Shown piece after piece: positions 55,841 through 62,209 of a DNA stretch of 62,209 nt. This DNA comes from Alphaproteobacteria bacterium. GTDB lineage: Bacteria; Pseudomonadota; Alphaproteobacteria; Caulobacterales; Hyphomonadaceae. The stretch is from NCBI GenBank assembly GCA_009909065.1, contig JAAANZ010000106.1, positions 1-62,209 of the forward strand, in the 5' to 3' direction. The position numbers and the translations under genes were made by a program. Below the pieces are notes generated by a model, which was not told the DNA's origin, searched no databases, and saw nothing but the letters and a program-made list of their open reading frames with translations. Every line of letters starts with the position of its first letter. Positions within the stretch are counted from its first letter, which is position 1.

Positions 55841-56404
55841 TTACTCTGCTGCGATGTCGAGCACATCACCGCCGACCGGGCGGTTGCACGGGCAGAGCTC
55901 ATCGGTCTGAAGTCCATCCAGAACGCGCAGCGTGTCCTGCGGGTTCCGGCCGACGTTCAAATTCGTGACATAGACATGCTGAATGACATTGTGCGGGTCG
56001 ACCAGATAGGTCGCGCGATAGGCCACGCCTTCCTCGGCCTCGCGCACGCCGAGCCCGTCCACGAGCGAGCCGTTGGTGTCGGCGAATTGCCAGATCGGCA
56101 ATTCCTTGAGGTCGTCATGATCGCGCCGCCAGGCCAGCTTGGTGAACTCATTGTCGGTGGAGCCGCCCATGACGACCGCGTCGCGATCCTCGAATTCCTC
56201 CTTGAGACGCGCGAACTCGGCGATCTCGGTCGGGCAGACAAACGTGAAATCCTTCGGATAGAAGAAGATGACCTTCCACTTGCCCTCGAAGCTGTCCTGA
56301 GTGATCGGCTCGAAAGCGCTCTCGCCATTTTCCTCATGCTGCATGAATTTGGGCTTGACGCCCATGATCTTGAAGTCGGGCAGCTTGTCGCCAATACCGA
56401 GCAT
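55841..56404 (-). CDS. ahpC: Alkyl hydroperoxide reductase AhpC (2-Cys peroxiredoxin), 187 aa
   Basis: Peroxidatic Cys in FFYPKDFTFVCPTE (C57) and C-terminal LCPCNRP with C171/C173 resolving; GGSTDNEFTKLAW is the catalytic Arg/Thr context. Reduces H2O2 and organic peroxides with AhpD. AAGGAG fixes ATG 56404. Part of an ahpC-ahpD unit, divergent from oxyR. Confidence 0.96.
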   Translation of the reverse strand: MLGIGDKLPDFKIMGVKPKFMQHEENGESAFEPITQDSFEGKWKVIFFYPKDFTFVCPTEIAEFARLKEEFEDRDAVVMGGSTDNEFTKLAWRRDHDDLKELPIWQFADTNGSLVDGLGVREAEEGVAYRATYLVDPHNVIQHVYVTNLNVGRNPQDTLRVLDGLQTDELCPCNRPVGGDVLDIAAE

Positions 56405-56496
56405 GTTCTTCTCCTTGATGTCAGTCACTTTGCCGGCGCTCCGGACGCCGTCCGGAACAGCGATCGCGAAATGATGCGCTGCGGCGAAATTGACAA

Positions 56497-56533
56497 ATTG
56501 ATATTCCCTTGGAGCCTTATAGATCGCAGTTAT
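56497..56533. promoter_or_regulatory. Candidate OxyR-binding site overlapping the oxyR start
   Basis: ATAGATCGCAGTTAT (56519-56533) matches 9 of 10 fixed positions of the OxyR half-operator ATAGnTnnnAnCTAT. The left half 22 bp upstream (56497-56511) matches 6 of 10. It sits in the 127-bp oxyR/ahpC divergent gap, consistent with autoregulation and ahpC control. Confidence 0.5.
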
Positions 56534-57443
56534 GAACCTTCCGACGCTGAGACAGCTCCAGTTCCTAGATGCCATTGCCCGGGTGGGGTCATTCTCTCGC
56601 GCGGCGCAGGAATGTCATGTGACCCAGCCCACATTATCGTCGGCAATCAAGGAATTGGAGGCGATTCTGGGGGTCCAGCTGGTCGCCCGCGAAGCCCGGG
56701 GGGCAACGCTCACCCGCGCGGGCGAGGAAACCGCCCGGCGCGCCCGCCAGGTATTGTCGGAGGCCCAGGACCTCGTTGCTGCAGCGCACGAGGCCGGCGC
56801 TCCGCTTTCCGGCGAGTTCCGGCTTGGCGCCATCCCGACCATTGCGCCTTATGTCCTGCCGAAGATCCTGCCGCGCCTGCATGCGGAATTTCCCCGGCTG
56901 CGTCTGTTCCTGCGAGAGGATACGACGGATCGCTTGCTGGAAGGTCTGCATGCCCGGCGCCTTGATGCCGCGCTGATCGCCCTGCCCTGGGAGGCGCCCG
57001 GCATCGAGACCGAAACCCTTGCCGAGGACGAATTCCTGTTCATAGGCCCGAGTGGTCACCCCCTTGCGAGTCGCAACGGCCTGTCACCGGACGACCTGCA
57101 GGATGAGGAAATCCTCCTGCTCGATGACGGGCATTGCCTGCGCGAGCACGCCCTTGCGGTCTGCTCATTGCCGCAGGGGCAGGGGCGGGGGGATGTGTCC
57201 GCCACCTCCCTGCATACGCTGGTCCAGATGGTGGCGGGTGGCCTGGGCGTGTCCCTCCTGCCCCGGATCGCGGCCGATTCGGGCCTCACGGCCGGCGCCG
57301 ATGTTGCGGTACGGGCCTTCACCGAACCGGTCATCGGGCGTGCTATCGGCATTGCATGGCGCAAGGGTTCGCCGCGCCAGGACGAAGCCAGGCTGATTGG
57401 CGAGGCGGTCCGGTCCGCTCTCGGACAGAACACGCCGGGCTGA
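56532..57443 (+). CDS. oxyR: LysR-family hydrogen-peroxide sensor OxyR, 303 aa
   Basis: The N-terminal winged helix LRQLQFLDAIARVGSFSRAAQECHVTQPTLSSAIKELE is LysR. The effector domain carries DDGHCLREHALAVC with C202 and C211, the redox pair of OxyR (spacing 9, as C199/C208 in E. coli). Activates ahpC on peroxide stress. Divergent from ahpCD. Confidence 0.95.
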   Translation: MNLPTLRQLQFLDAIARVGSFSRAAQECHVTQPTLSSAIKELEAILGVQLVAREARGATLTRAGEETARRARQVLSEAQDLVAAAHEAGAPLSGEFRLGAIPTIAPYVLPKILPRLHAEFPRLRLFLREDTTDRLLEGLHARRLDAALIALPWEAPGIETETLAEDEFLFIGPSGHPLASRNGLSPDDLQDEEILLLDDGHCLREHALAVCSLPQGQGRGDVSATSLHTLVQMVAGGLGVSLLPRIAADSGLTAGADVAVRAFTEPVIGRAIGIAWRKGSPRQDEARLIGEAVRSALGQNTPG

Positions 57444-57654
57444 CGGGCAGTCCGGCCCCGTATGGTGCGAGAGGGGTGTTCCTTGCCTGAGCGGCGTCGG
57501 CCAGCACGGCTAAGGGACAATAATTTGCACGTATTTTCATTAACGGGAAAAATATGCCCATTTTTTGTTTTTCATTGAATGAATCAGCCCCGGAATGGTA
57601 TGTATGTCAGAACAATAAATTGCGTCTGGTGACGCATGAGGAGGATCTGACGAC
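57444..57654 (+). promoter_or_regulatory. AT-rich leader of the bkd operon with TGCGTC hairpin
   Basis: This 211-bp gap is the most AT-rich stretch nearby (TTTTTTGTTTTTCATTGAATG and similar). TGCGTC-TGGT-GACGCA (57621-57636) forms a hairpin just before the GAGGAGG ribosome-binding site of bkdA1. A promoter and a regulator site (Lrp/BkdR-type control is known for such operons) are likely; no site is certain. Confidence 0.4.
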
Positions 57655-58884
57655 ATGGCGAGCCCCGAAAAGCTCTTCCAGGTGCCCGCGCCCGGCGCGC
57701 GCCCCGGCGACACGCCCGACTTCTCGAAACTGAACCTGCCGGCCGCCGGCGAGATGCGCCGCCCCGACATGCTGGCCGATGCCGGCGATATGATGGACCT
57801 CGCTTTCGGCCTTGTCGGCGTGCTCGATGACAAGCATGAGGCCGTCGGCGAATGGGCTCCGGATATGGCACCCGAGACGCTGCGCGAAGGCCTGAAGACA
57901 ATGGTGCTGACGCGCGAATACGACAATCGCATGCTGAAGATGCAGCGCACTAAGCGGCTGAGCTTCTACATGAAGTCGCTCGGCGAGGAGGCGACCGCCG
58001 TCGCCATGGTGCAGGCGCTCAGCGATGCCGACATGCTGTTCCCGAGCTATCGCCAGCAGGGCGCGCTGATCCAGCGCGGCGCCGACATCGTCGACATGAT
58101 GTGCCACTGTATTTCCAACGGCCGCGACAATCTCAAGGGCCGCCAGTTGCCGGTCCACTACACCAATCGCGACCTCAACTGGTTCTCGGTGTCGGGCAAT
58201 CTCGGCACCCAGTTCCCGCAGGCGGTGGGCTGGTCGATGGCTTCGGCGCTGAAGGGCGAGGAGGCGATTGCCTGCTCCTGGATCGGCGACGGCACCACGG
58301 CGGAGGGCGACTTCCATGCGGCGATGACCCTCGCCTCGACCTATAACGCCCCGGCGATCCTGAATGTTGTCAACAATCAGTGGGCCATTTCGATGCACAA
58401 TTCGATCTCGCGCGGCAAGGCGGCGAGCTTTGCCTCGAAGGCGATCGGCTATGGCATTCCCGGCATCCGCGTCGATGGCAATGACTATCTCGCCGTCTAT
58501 GCCGCGGCCCAATGGGCGGCCGAGCGTGCCCGCAAGGGCGGTGGCCCGACCCTCATCGAGCATTACACCTATCGCGGCGAGGCCCATTCGACCTCGGACG
58601 ACCCGTCGAAATACCGCCCGAAGGATGAATACAAGGCCTGGCCGCTGGGTGATCCGGTCGAGCGCCTGCGCGCCCATCTGATCAAGCAGGATGAGTGGGA
58701 CGCCGACAGCCATGACAAATGGGAAGCCGACTGCCGCGAGCGCGTGGCCGCGGCCTGGAAGGAAGCGGTGAGCCACGGCACACTCGAAGAAGGTCCGCAC
58801 GCGCCGACCGAGAGCATGTTCGAGGACGTCTTCGCCGCCCAGCCCTGGCATCTGCGCCGCCAGCGCCAGGAACTCGGCCTGTAG
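57655..58884 (+). CDS. bkdA1: Branched-chain alpha-keto acid dehydrogenase E1 alpha subunit, 409 aa
   Basis: The thiamine-diphosphate site is GDGTTAEGDFHAAMTLASTYNAP, then NNQWAIS, near residues 211-250. YRGEAHSTSDDPSKYR is the phosphorylation-loop-like region. Length (~410) and the N-terminal extension fit BCKDH rather than PDH. With E1 beta decarboxylates branched-chain 2-oxo acids from Val, Leu, Ile. First gene of bkdA1-bkdA2-bkdB. Confidence 0.95.
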   Translation: MASPEKLFQVPAPGARPGDTPDFSKLNLPAAGEMRRPDMLADAGDMMDLAFGLVGVLDDKHEAVGEWAPDMAPETLREGLKTMVLTREYDNRMLKMQRTKRLSFYMKSLGEEATAVAMVQALSDADMLFPSYRQQGALIQRGADIVDMMCHCISNGRDNLKGRQLPVHYTNRDLNWFSVSGNLGTQFPQAVGWSMASALKGEEAIACSWIGDGTTAEGDFHAAMTLASTYNAPAILNVVNNQWAISMHNSISRGKAASFASKAIGYGIPGIRVDGNDYLAVYAAAQWAAERARKGGGPTLIEHYTYRGEAHSTSDDPSKYRPKDEYKAWPLGDPVERLRAHLIKQDEWDADSHDKWEADCRERVAAAWKEAVSHGTLEEGPHAPTESMFEDVFAAQPWHLRRQRQELGL

Positions 58885-59005
58885 CTTTCCTCCCGACTGG
58901 CCCTTGCCCGAGCGGATCCGAAGTCTCGACGCGCAGAATGACCCGTCAGACCCCGCATTCGCTCCGGCAGGGGCCTCTTTTCCGGCCCAGCAAGATGAGA
59001 CGGCC

Positions 59006-60025
59006 ATGCCCGCGATGAACATGATCCAGGCGCTCAATGATGCGATGGACATAGAACTGACAGAAGATGAAAGCGTTCTCGCCTTCGGGGAGGATGTCGG
59101 CTATTTTGGCGGCGTTTTCGGCGTGACCCGCGGCCTGCAGGAGAAACATGGTACGGCGCGCGTTTTCGATGCGCCGATCAATGAGGGCGCCATTGTCGCC
59201 ATGGCGATGGGTATGGCCACGAACGGGATGCGCCCGGTCGCGGAAATCCAGTTTGCCGACTATATTTTTCCCGGTTTCGACCAGATCATCTCCGAACTGA
59301 CACGTATCCGCTATCGCTCGGCCGGCCAGTACACCGCGCCGGTCACGATCCGCACCCCTAGCGGCGGCGGGATTTATGGCGGCCAGACCCATTCGATGAG
59401 CCCGGAAGGGTTTTTCACCCATATTCCGGGCCTCGTCACGCTGATGCCGTCCAACCCGCATGACGCCAAGGGTCTGCTCATCTCCGCGATCGAGAGCGAC
59501 GACCCGGTCATCTTCTTCGAGCCCAAGCGTCTCTATAACGGCGCCTTCGACGGCGACCCGAACAAGCCGCAGGCTTCCTGGAAGGAGCACCCGAAAGGTG
59601 AAGTGCCCGAAGGCCATTACACCGTGCCGATCGGTGTGGCGGACCGGGTCCGCGAGGGCCGAGAGGTCACCGTCATCGCCTATGGCACCATGGTGCATGT
59701 CGCCGAAGCGGCCGCTGCCGCCCAGGGCGTCGACGCCGAGATCATCGACCTGCGCACGCTGGTGCCTTACGATATCGATACCGTGGCCCGCTCGGTCGAA
59801 AAGACGGGGCGCTGCGTGATCCTGCATGAAGCCCCGCGCACCTCCGGTTTCGGCGCCGAGCTCGCCGCGCAGATCCAGGAGGACTGTTTCTACCATCTCG
59901 AAGCGCCGGTCACACGCGTGACCGGCTGGGACACGCCGTATCCGCACGCCCATGAATGGAGCTATTTCCCCGGACAGGAGCGCGTCGGGCGCGCGCTGAA
60001 AAAACTCATGGAGACGCCGGCATGA
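59006..60025 (+). CDS. bkdA2: Branched-chain alpha-keto acid dehydrogenase E1 beta subunit, 339 aa
   Basis: NMIQALNDAMDIELTEDESVLAFGEDVG, then GGVFGVTRGLQEKHG, PINEGAIVAMAMGMATNG and PVAEIQFADYIFP are transketolase central-domain motifs of E1 beta, with TPSGGGIYGGQTHS further on. ATG 59006 chosen. Its stop overlaps the E2 start (ATGA). Confidence 0.95.
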   Translation: MPAMNMIQALNDAMDIELTEDESVLAFGEDVGYFGGVFGVTRGLQEKHGTARVFDAPINEGAIVAMAMGMATNGMRPVAEIQFADYIFPGFDQIISELTRIRYRSAGQYTAPVTIRTPSGGGIYGGQTHSMSPEGFFTHIPGLVTLMPSNPHDAKGLLISAIESDDPVIFFEPKRLYNGAFDGDPNKPQASWKEHPKGEVPEGHYTVPIGVADRVREGREVTVIAYGTMVHVAEAAAAAQGVDAEIIDLRTLVPYDIDTVARSVEKTGRCVILHEAPRTSGFGAELAAQIQEDCFYHLEAPVTRVTGWDTPYPHAHEWSYFPGQERVGRALKKLMETPA

Positions 60026-61287
60026 GTGAGTACAAGCTGCGCATGCCCGATGTCGGCGAAGGTGTCGTCGAGGCCGAGATTGTCGAATGGCATGTGAAGG
60101 TGGGCGACACGGTCGAGGAGGATGAGGACCTGCTCGACGTGATGACCGACAAGGCGACCGTCGAGATTCCCTCGCCGGTGTCCGGCAAGGTCACGGAGAT
60201 CAATGGCGAGGCCGGCGACGTGATCGCGGTCGGCACCGAGATCCTCGTCATCGCTGTGGACGGCGAAATCCCCGATGAGGCCGAGACGCCGCAGCCGGAG
60301 ACGAAACCGGCTGCAGAACCGGAAAAGGCCCCCGAACCCGAAAAGGCCGAGCCCGTCGCCGCCCCGGCTCCGGCGCCAACGCCGGCGCCAATGCCGGGCG
60401 GTTCGGGCAAGGCGCTGGCCTCTCCGGCCGTGCGGGCGCGCGCGCTGGAACTCGACATTGACCTTGCCGCCGTGCCCGGCTCCGGCCCGGCGGGCCGGGT
60501 CACGCGCGAGGATCTTGATGATTTCGTCGCCGCTGGCGGGCGCATCGCCCAGCGCGCGGCCCCGACCGCCGGCGCTGCCCGTGACGCGCGCACCGGCATT
60601 CACGAGGACCAGGTCATCGGCCTGCGCCGCAGGATCGCGCAGAACATGGAAGCGGCCTGGTCGATCCCGATGATCACCTATGTCGAGGAGGTGGACGTCA
60701 CCGAGCTCGACGCGCTGCGCAAGTCTCTGAACGCCGATCGCACCGAGGGCCAGCCGAAGCTCACGCTGCTGCCCTTCCTGGCCACCGCCATGGCCCGCGC
60801 GCTGCCAGAGGTCCCGCAGGCCAATGCCCATTACGACGCTGAGGCCGGCACGCTTACCCGTTTTGACGCCGCCCATATCGGCATCGCCACGGCGACCGAG
60901 AAGGGTCTCATGGTCCCGGTCCTGCGCCATGCCGAGGCGATGGATGTCTGGCAGATGGCCGGCGAGATCGGAAGGCTGTCACAGGCCGCGCGCGAGGGCA
61001 CGGCGAAACGCGAGGAGCTTTCCGGATCGTCGATCACCATCACCTCGCTTGGCGCCATGGGCGGAGTCGTGACCACGCCCCTGATCAATGTGCCGGAGAC
61101 CGCCATCATCGGCGTGAACAAGATCCAGGAGCGCCCGGTCTTCGATGGCGCTGGCCGGGTCGTGCCGCGCTTGTTCATGAACCTCTCGTCGAGCTTCGAC
61201 CACCGCATCGTCGACGGCTATGACGCCGCCCGGCTGATCCAGAGGATCCGCGCCCTGATGGAAAGCCCGGCCAGGCTGTTCATGTGA
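60022..61287 (+). CDS. bkdB: Dihydrolipoamide acyltransferase E2 of the branched-chain complex, 421 aa
   Basis: One lipoyl domain with DKAT (lipoyl-Lys K44), a Pro/Ala/Glu linker, the E1/E3-binding domain (SPAVRARALELDIDLAAVPG, GPAGRVTREDLDDF), then the acyltransferase with HRIVDGYDAA (H394, D398). A single lipoyl domain is usual for BCKDH. The complex should end in E3, but a toxin-antitoxin pair intervenes. Confidence 0.95.
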   Translation: MSEYKLRMPDVGEGVVEAEIVEWHVKVGDTVEEDEDLLDVMTDKATVEIPSPVSGKVTEINGEAGDVIAVGTEILVIAVDGEIPDEAETPQPETKPAAEPEKAPEPEKAEPVAAPAPAPTPAPMPGGSGKALASPAVRARALELDIDLAAVPGSGPAGRVTREDLDDFVAAGGRIAQRAAPTAGAARDARTGIHEDQVIGLRRRIAQNMEAAWSIPMITYVEEVDVTELDALRKSLNADRTEGQPKLTLLPFLATAMARALPEVPQANAHYDAEAGTLTRFDAAHIGIATATEKGLMVPVLRHAEAMDVWQMAGEIGRLSQAAREGTAKREELSGSSITITSLGAMGGVVTTPLINVPETAIIGVNKIQERPVFDGAGRVVPRLFMNLSSSFDHRIVDGYDAARLIQRIRALMESPARLFM

Positions 61288-61308
61288 TCTTTGACACCTG
61301 ATACCCCG

Positions 61309-61335
61309 AATGGCATTTTTTGGATGAATGCCATT
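61309..61335. promoter_or_regulatory. Perfect 9-bp inverted repeat before the antitoxin gene, probable operator
   Basis: AATGGCATT (61309-61317) and AATGCCATT (61327-61335) are exact inverted copies 18 bp apart centre to centre; AATGCCA recurs at 61345-61351. Located in the 58-bp gap between E2 and the antitoxin, it looks like an autoregulatory site of an AbrB-type antitoxin. Confidence 0.6.
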
Positions 61336-61345
61336 GGAGTGCGAA

Positions 61346-61675
61346 ATGCCAGACGATCAGACCCTGCAGGATGCGCCCGAAAGCCTCGAATTCGAGGTCA
61401 CGATCAATGAGGATGGACGCCTCGTGATCCCCAAACCTGTGCGCGAACTCATGGGCATTGATGGCGAGAAAGCCACGCTCCGGCTCAAGGCTGACCGCAC
61501 GGGCGTCACGCTGCGTTCCCGCGTCCAGGGCCTGCGATACGCCCAGGCGCTCTTCCAGGCCCATGCAAACATTCCAGAGGGGCAGTCGGCAGCCGACCTG
61601 ATCCGTGAGGGCCGCATTGAAGACATGGCCGCAACTGAAGCCAAGTGGCGACGCATTTACGGTGACGACGGGTGA
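61346..61675 (+). CDS. AbrB/MazE-type antitoxin, 109 aa
   Basis: A swapped-hairpin AbrB domain (FEVTINEDGRLVIPKPVRELMGI) precedes a toxin-binding tail rich in charged residues (LIREGRIEDMAATEAKWRRIY). GGAG six bases ahead supports ATG 61346; ATG 61328 lies inside the inverted repeat. Its stop overlaps the toxin start (GTGA). Confidence 0.85.
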   Translation: MPDDQTLQDAPESLEFEVTINEDGRLVIPKPVRELMGIDGEKATLRLKADRTGVTLRSRVQGLRYAQALFQAHANIPEGQSAADLIREGRIEDMAATEAKWRRIYGDDG

Positions 61676-62064
61676 TTGCCTACGCGATCGACAGTTCGGC
61701 CATTGTAGCATATCTCAAGCGAGAGCCGTATAGGTCTGAGCTGGAAACCTGGCTTGGCCGTGGAGCGCTGACCTATGTGAATCTGGCCGAGACGCTGGGC
61801 GCGCTGTTACGGTTAGGCTTCACGCCGCCGACACTCGAAGTCTTCCTGGACGAAATTGGCATATCAACGGTTCCGATTTCCAGTAACATCGCGCTCATGG
61901 CCGGCCTGATCGACCCGCACCTTTTGAAGGGCGGGCTGTCGCTCGCCGACCGTTGCTGCCTCGCCTATGCCAAGGCGCACACCATTCCGGCTGTGACGGC
62001 CGACCGGGTCTGGAGCGAGATCGCCGAGCCGCTTGGCGTCGATATCCTGCAGATCAGAGACTGA
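61672..62064 (+). CDS. PIN-domain ribonuclease toxin (VapC-like), 130 aa
   Basis: The acidic PIN residues are in order: D7 (YAIDSSAI), E40 (VNLAE), D93 ([12 protein letters not shown]) and D111 (VTADRVW). GTG start overlaps the antitoxin stop. Expected to cleave RNA; target unknown. Lies inside the bkd operon, 16 bp before the E3 gene, and may be cotranscribed. Confidence 0.88.
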   Translation: MIAYAIDSSAIVAYLKREPYRSELETWLGRGALTYVNLAETLGALLRLGFTPPTLEVFLDEIGISTVPISSNIALMAGLIDPHLLKGGLSLADRCCLAYAKAHTIPAVTADRVWSEIAEPLGVDILQIRD

Positions 62065-62080
62065 CCCCGAAGAGACACAA

Positions 62081-62209
62081 ATGACCCAGCCGACCCAATC
62101 CCTCAACTGCCACACGCTCGTTATCGGGGGCGGGCCCGGCGGCTATCCGGCCGCGATCCGGGCCGGCCAGCTCGGTCTCGACACGATCCTTGTCGAGGGC
62201 AAGCGCCTC
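62081..62209 (+). CDS. lpdA: Dihydrolipoyl dehydrogenase E3, 3' truncated by the window edge
   Basis: The first 43 residues (starting [21 protein letters not shown]) hold the FAD dinucleotide loop [17 protein letters not shown] and the acidic strand end VEGKRL. This is the E3 start; the redox CxxxxC should lie just past the edge. Last component of the BCKDH operon. Confidence 0.88.
   Translation, partial: MTQPTQSLNCHTLVIGGGPGGYPAAIRAGQLGLDTILVEGKRL

Noticed and set aside
61309-61335. Inverted repeat after bkdB considered as a transcription terminator
   Set aside because: Stem is AT-rich with a long spacer and no T-run after the second arm; operator geometry fits better.

Overview
The window is a 62.2 kb stretch of high-GC, densely packed bacterial chromosome. 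Gene content points to an alphaproteobacterium, most likely from the Caulobacterales/Maricaulales/Hyphomonadales side. The evidence is an aerobic-type CobT, crotonyl-CoA carboxylase/reductase (Ccr), a NadQ-type NAD regulator next to an HD hydrolase, the ffh-aroQ-rpsP-rimM and rimP-nusA-ylxR-infB-rbfA orders, DUF2794, and a holin of the gene-transfer-agent type. This placement is inference from content; no phylogeny was run. No IS element, integrase or CRISPR array was seen.

Layout. 0-2.3 kb: end of a surface-glycan-like cluster (methyltransferase, alpha/alpha-toroid protein, second methyltransferase). 2.4-7.2 kb: cobT, tRNA-Ser(CGA), rplU-rpmA, obgE. 7.2-11.1 kb: a FAD-oxidoreductase/SelD fusion and a probable iron locus (PiuC-like dioxygenase and lipoprotein). 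11.1-15.2 kb: methylmalonyl-CoA mutase mutAB. 15.4-18.1 kb: small genes, nitronate monooxygenase, a two-gene M15 endolysin/3TM-holin cassette, then a mosaic intergenic repeat. 18.2-25.2 kb: class IV aminotransferase, ccr, a striking exported charged-repeat protein, a cyclase and an MFS carrier. 25.2-34.2 kb: NadQ/HD, rlmN, hemW-rdgB and small regulators. 34.3-36.5 kb: ruvCAB. 36.9-38.5 kb: a broken B12-domain relic and a CaiB-type CoA transferase. 38.7-45.4 kb: rimP-nusA-ylxR-infB-ycxB-like-rbfA. 45.4-49.9 kb: SpoU methylase, epimerase-like protein, gpmA, deaminase, glycosyltransferase. 50.0-54.3 kb (minus strand): the ffh operon carrying two foreign-looking guests. 55.2-57.4 kb: ahpD-ahpC divergent from oxyR. 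57.7-62.2 kb: branched-chain keto acid dehydrogenase E1a-E1b-E2, a toxin-antitoxin pair, then the start of E3.

How the genes fit. Several loci converge on branched-chain and short-chain acyl-CoA metabolism. The BCKDH complex yields acyl-CoAs that lead to propionyl-CoA, MutAB isomerises methylmalonyl-CoA, CobT serves the B12 that MutAB needs, and Ccr belongs to the ethylmalonyl-CoA pathway. A decayed fragment resembling the B12 domain of ethylmalonyl-CoA mutase lies at 37 kb. Much of the rest is translation, ribosome assembly and DNA repair.

Most interesting points. (1) The 468-residue secreted protein built from about five copies of a ~75-residue charged repeat, reminiscent of alveolin/articulin-type proteins. 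(2) A two-site mosaic repeat whose ~72-bp arm is inverted between copies while its loop keeps one orientation. (3) A stand-alone GTA-like lysis pair. (4) The ecm-like relic. (5) A toxin-antitoxin module wedged between E2 and E3. (6) A Ca-binding-type beta/gamma-crystallin and a lipoprotein embedded in the ffh-rimM operon. (7) Two near-identical Fur-like palindromes.
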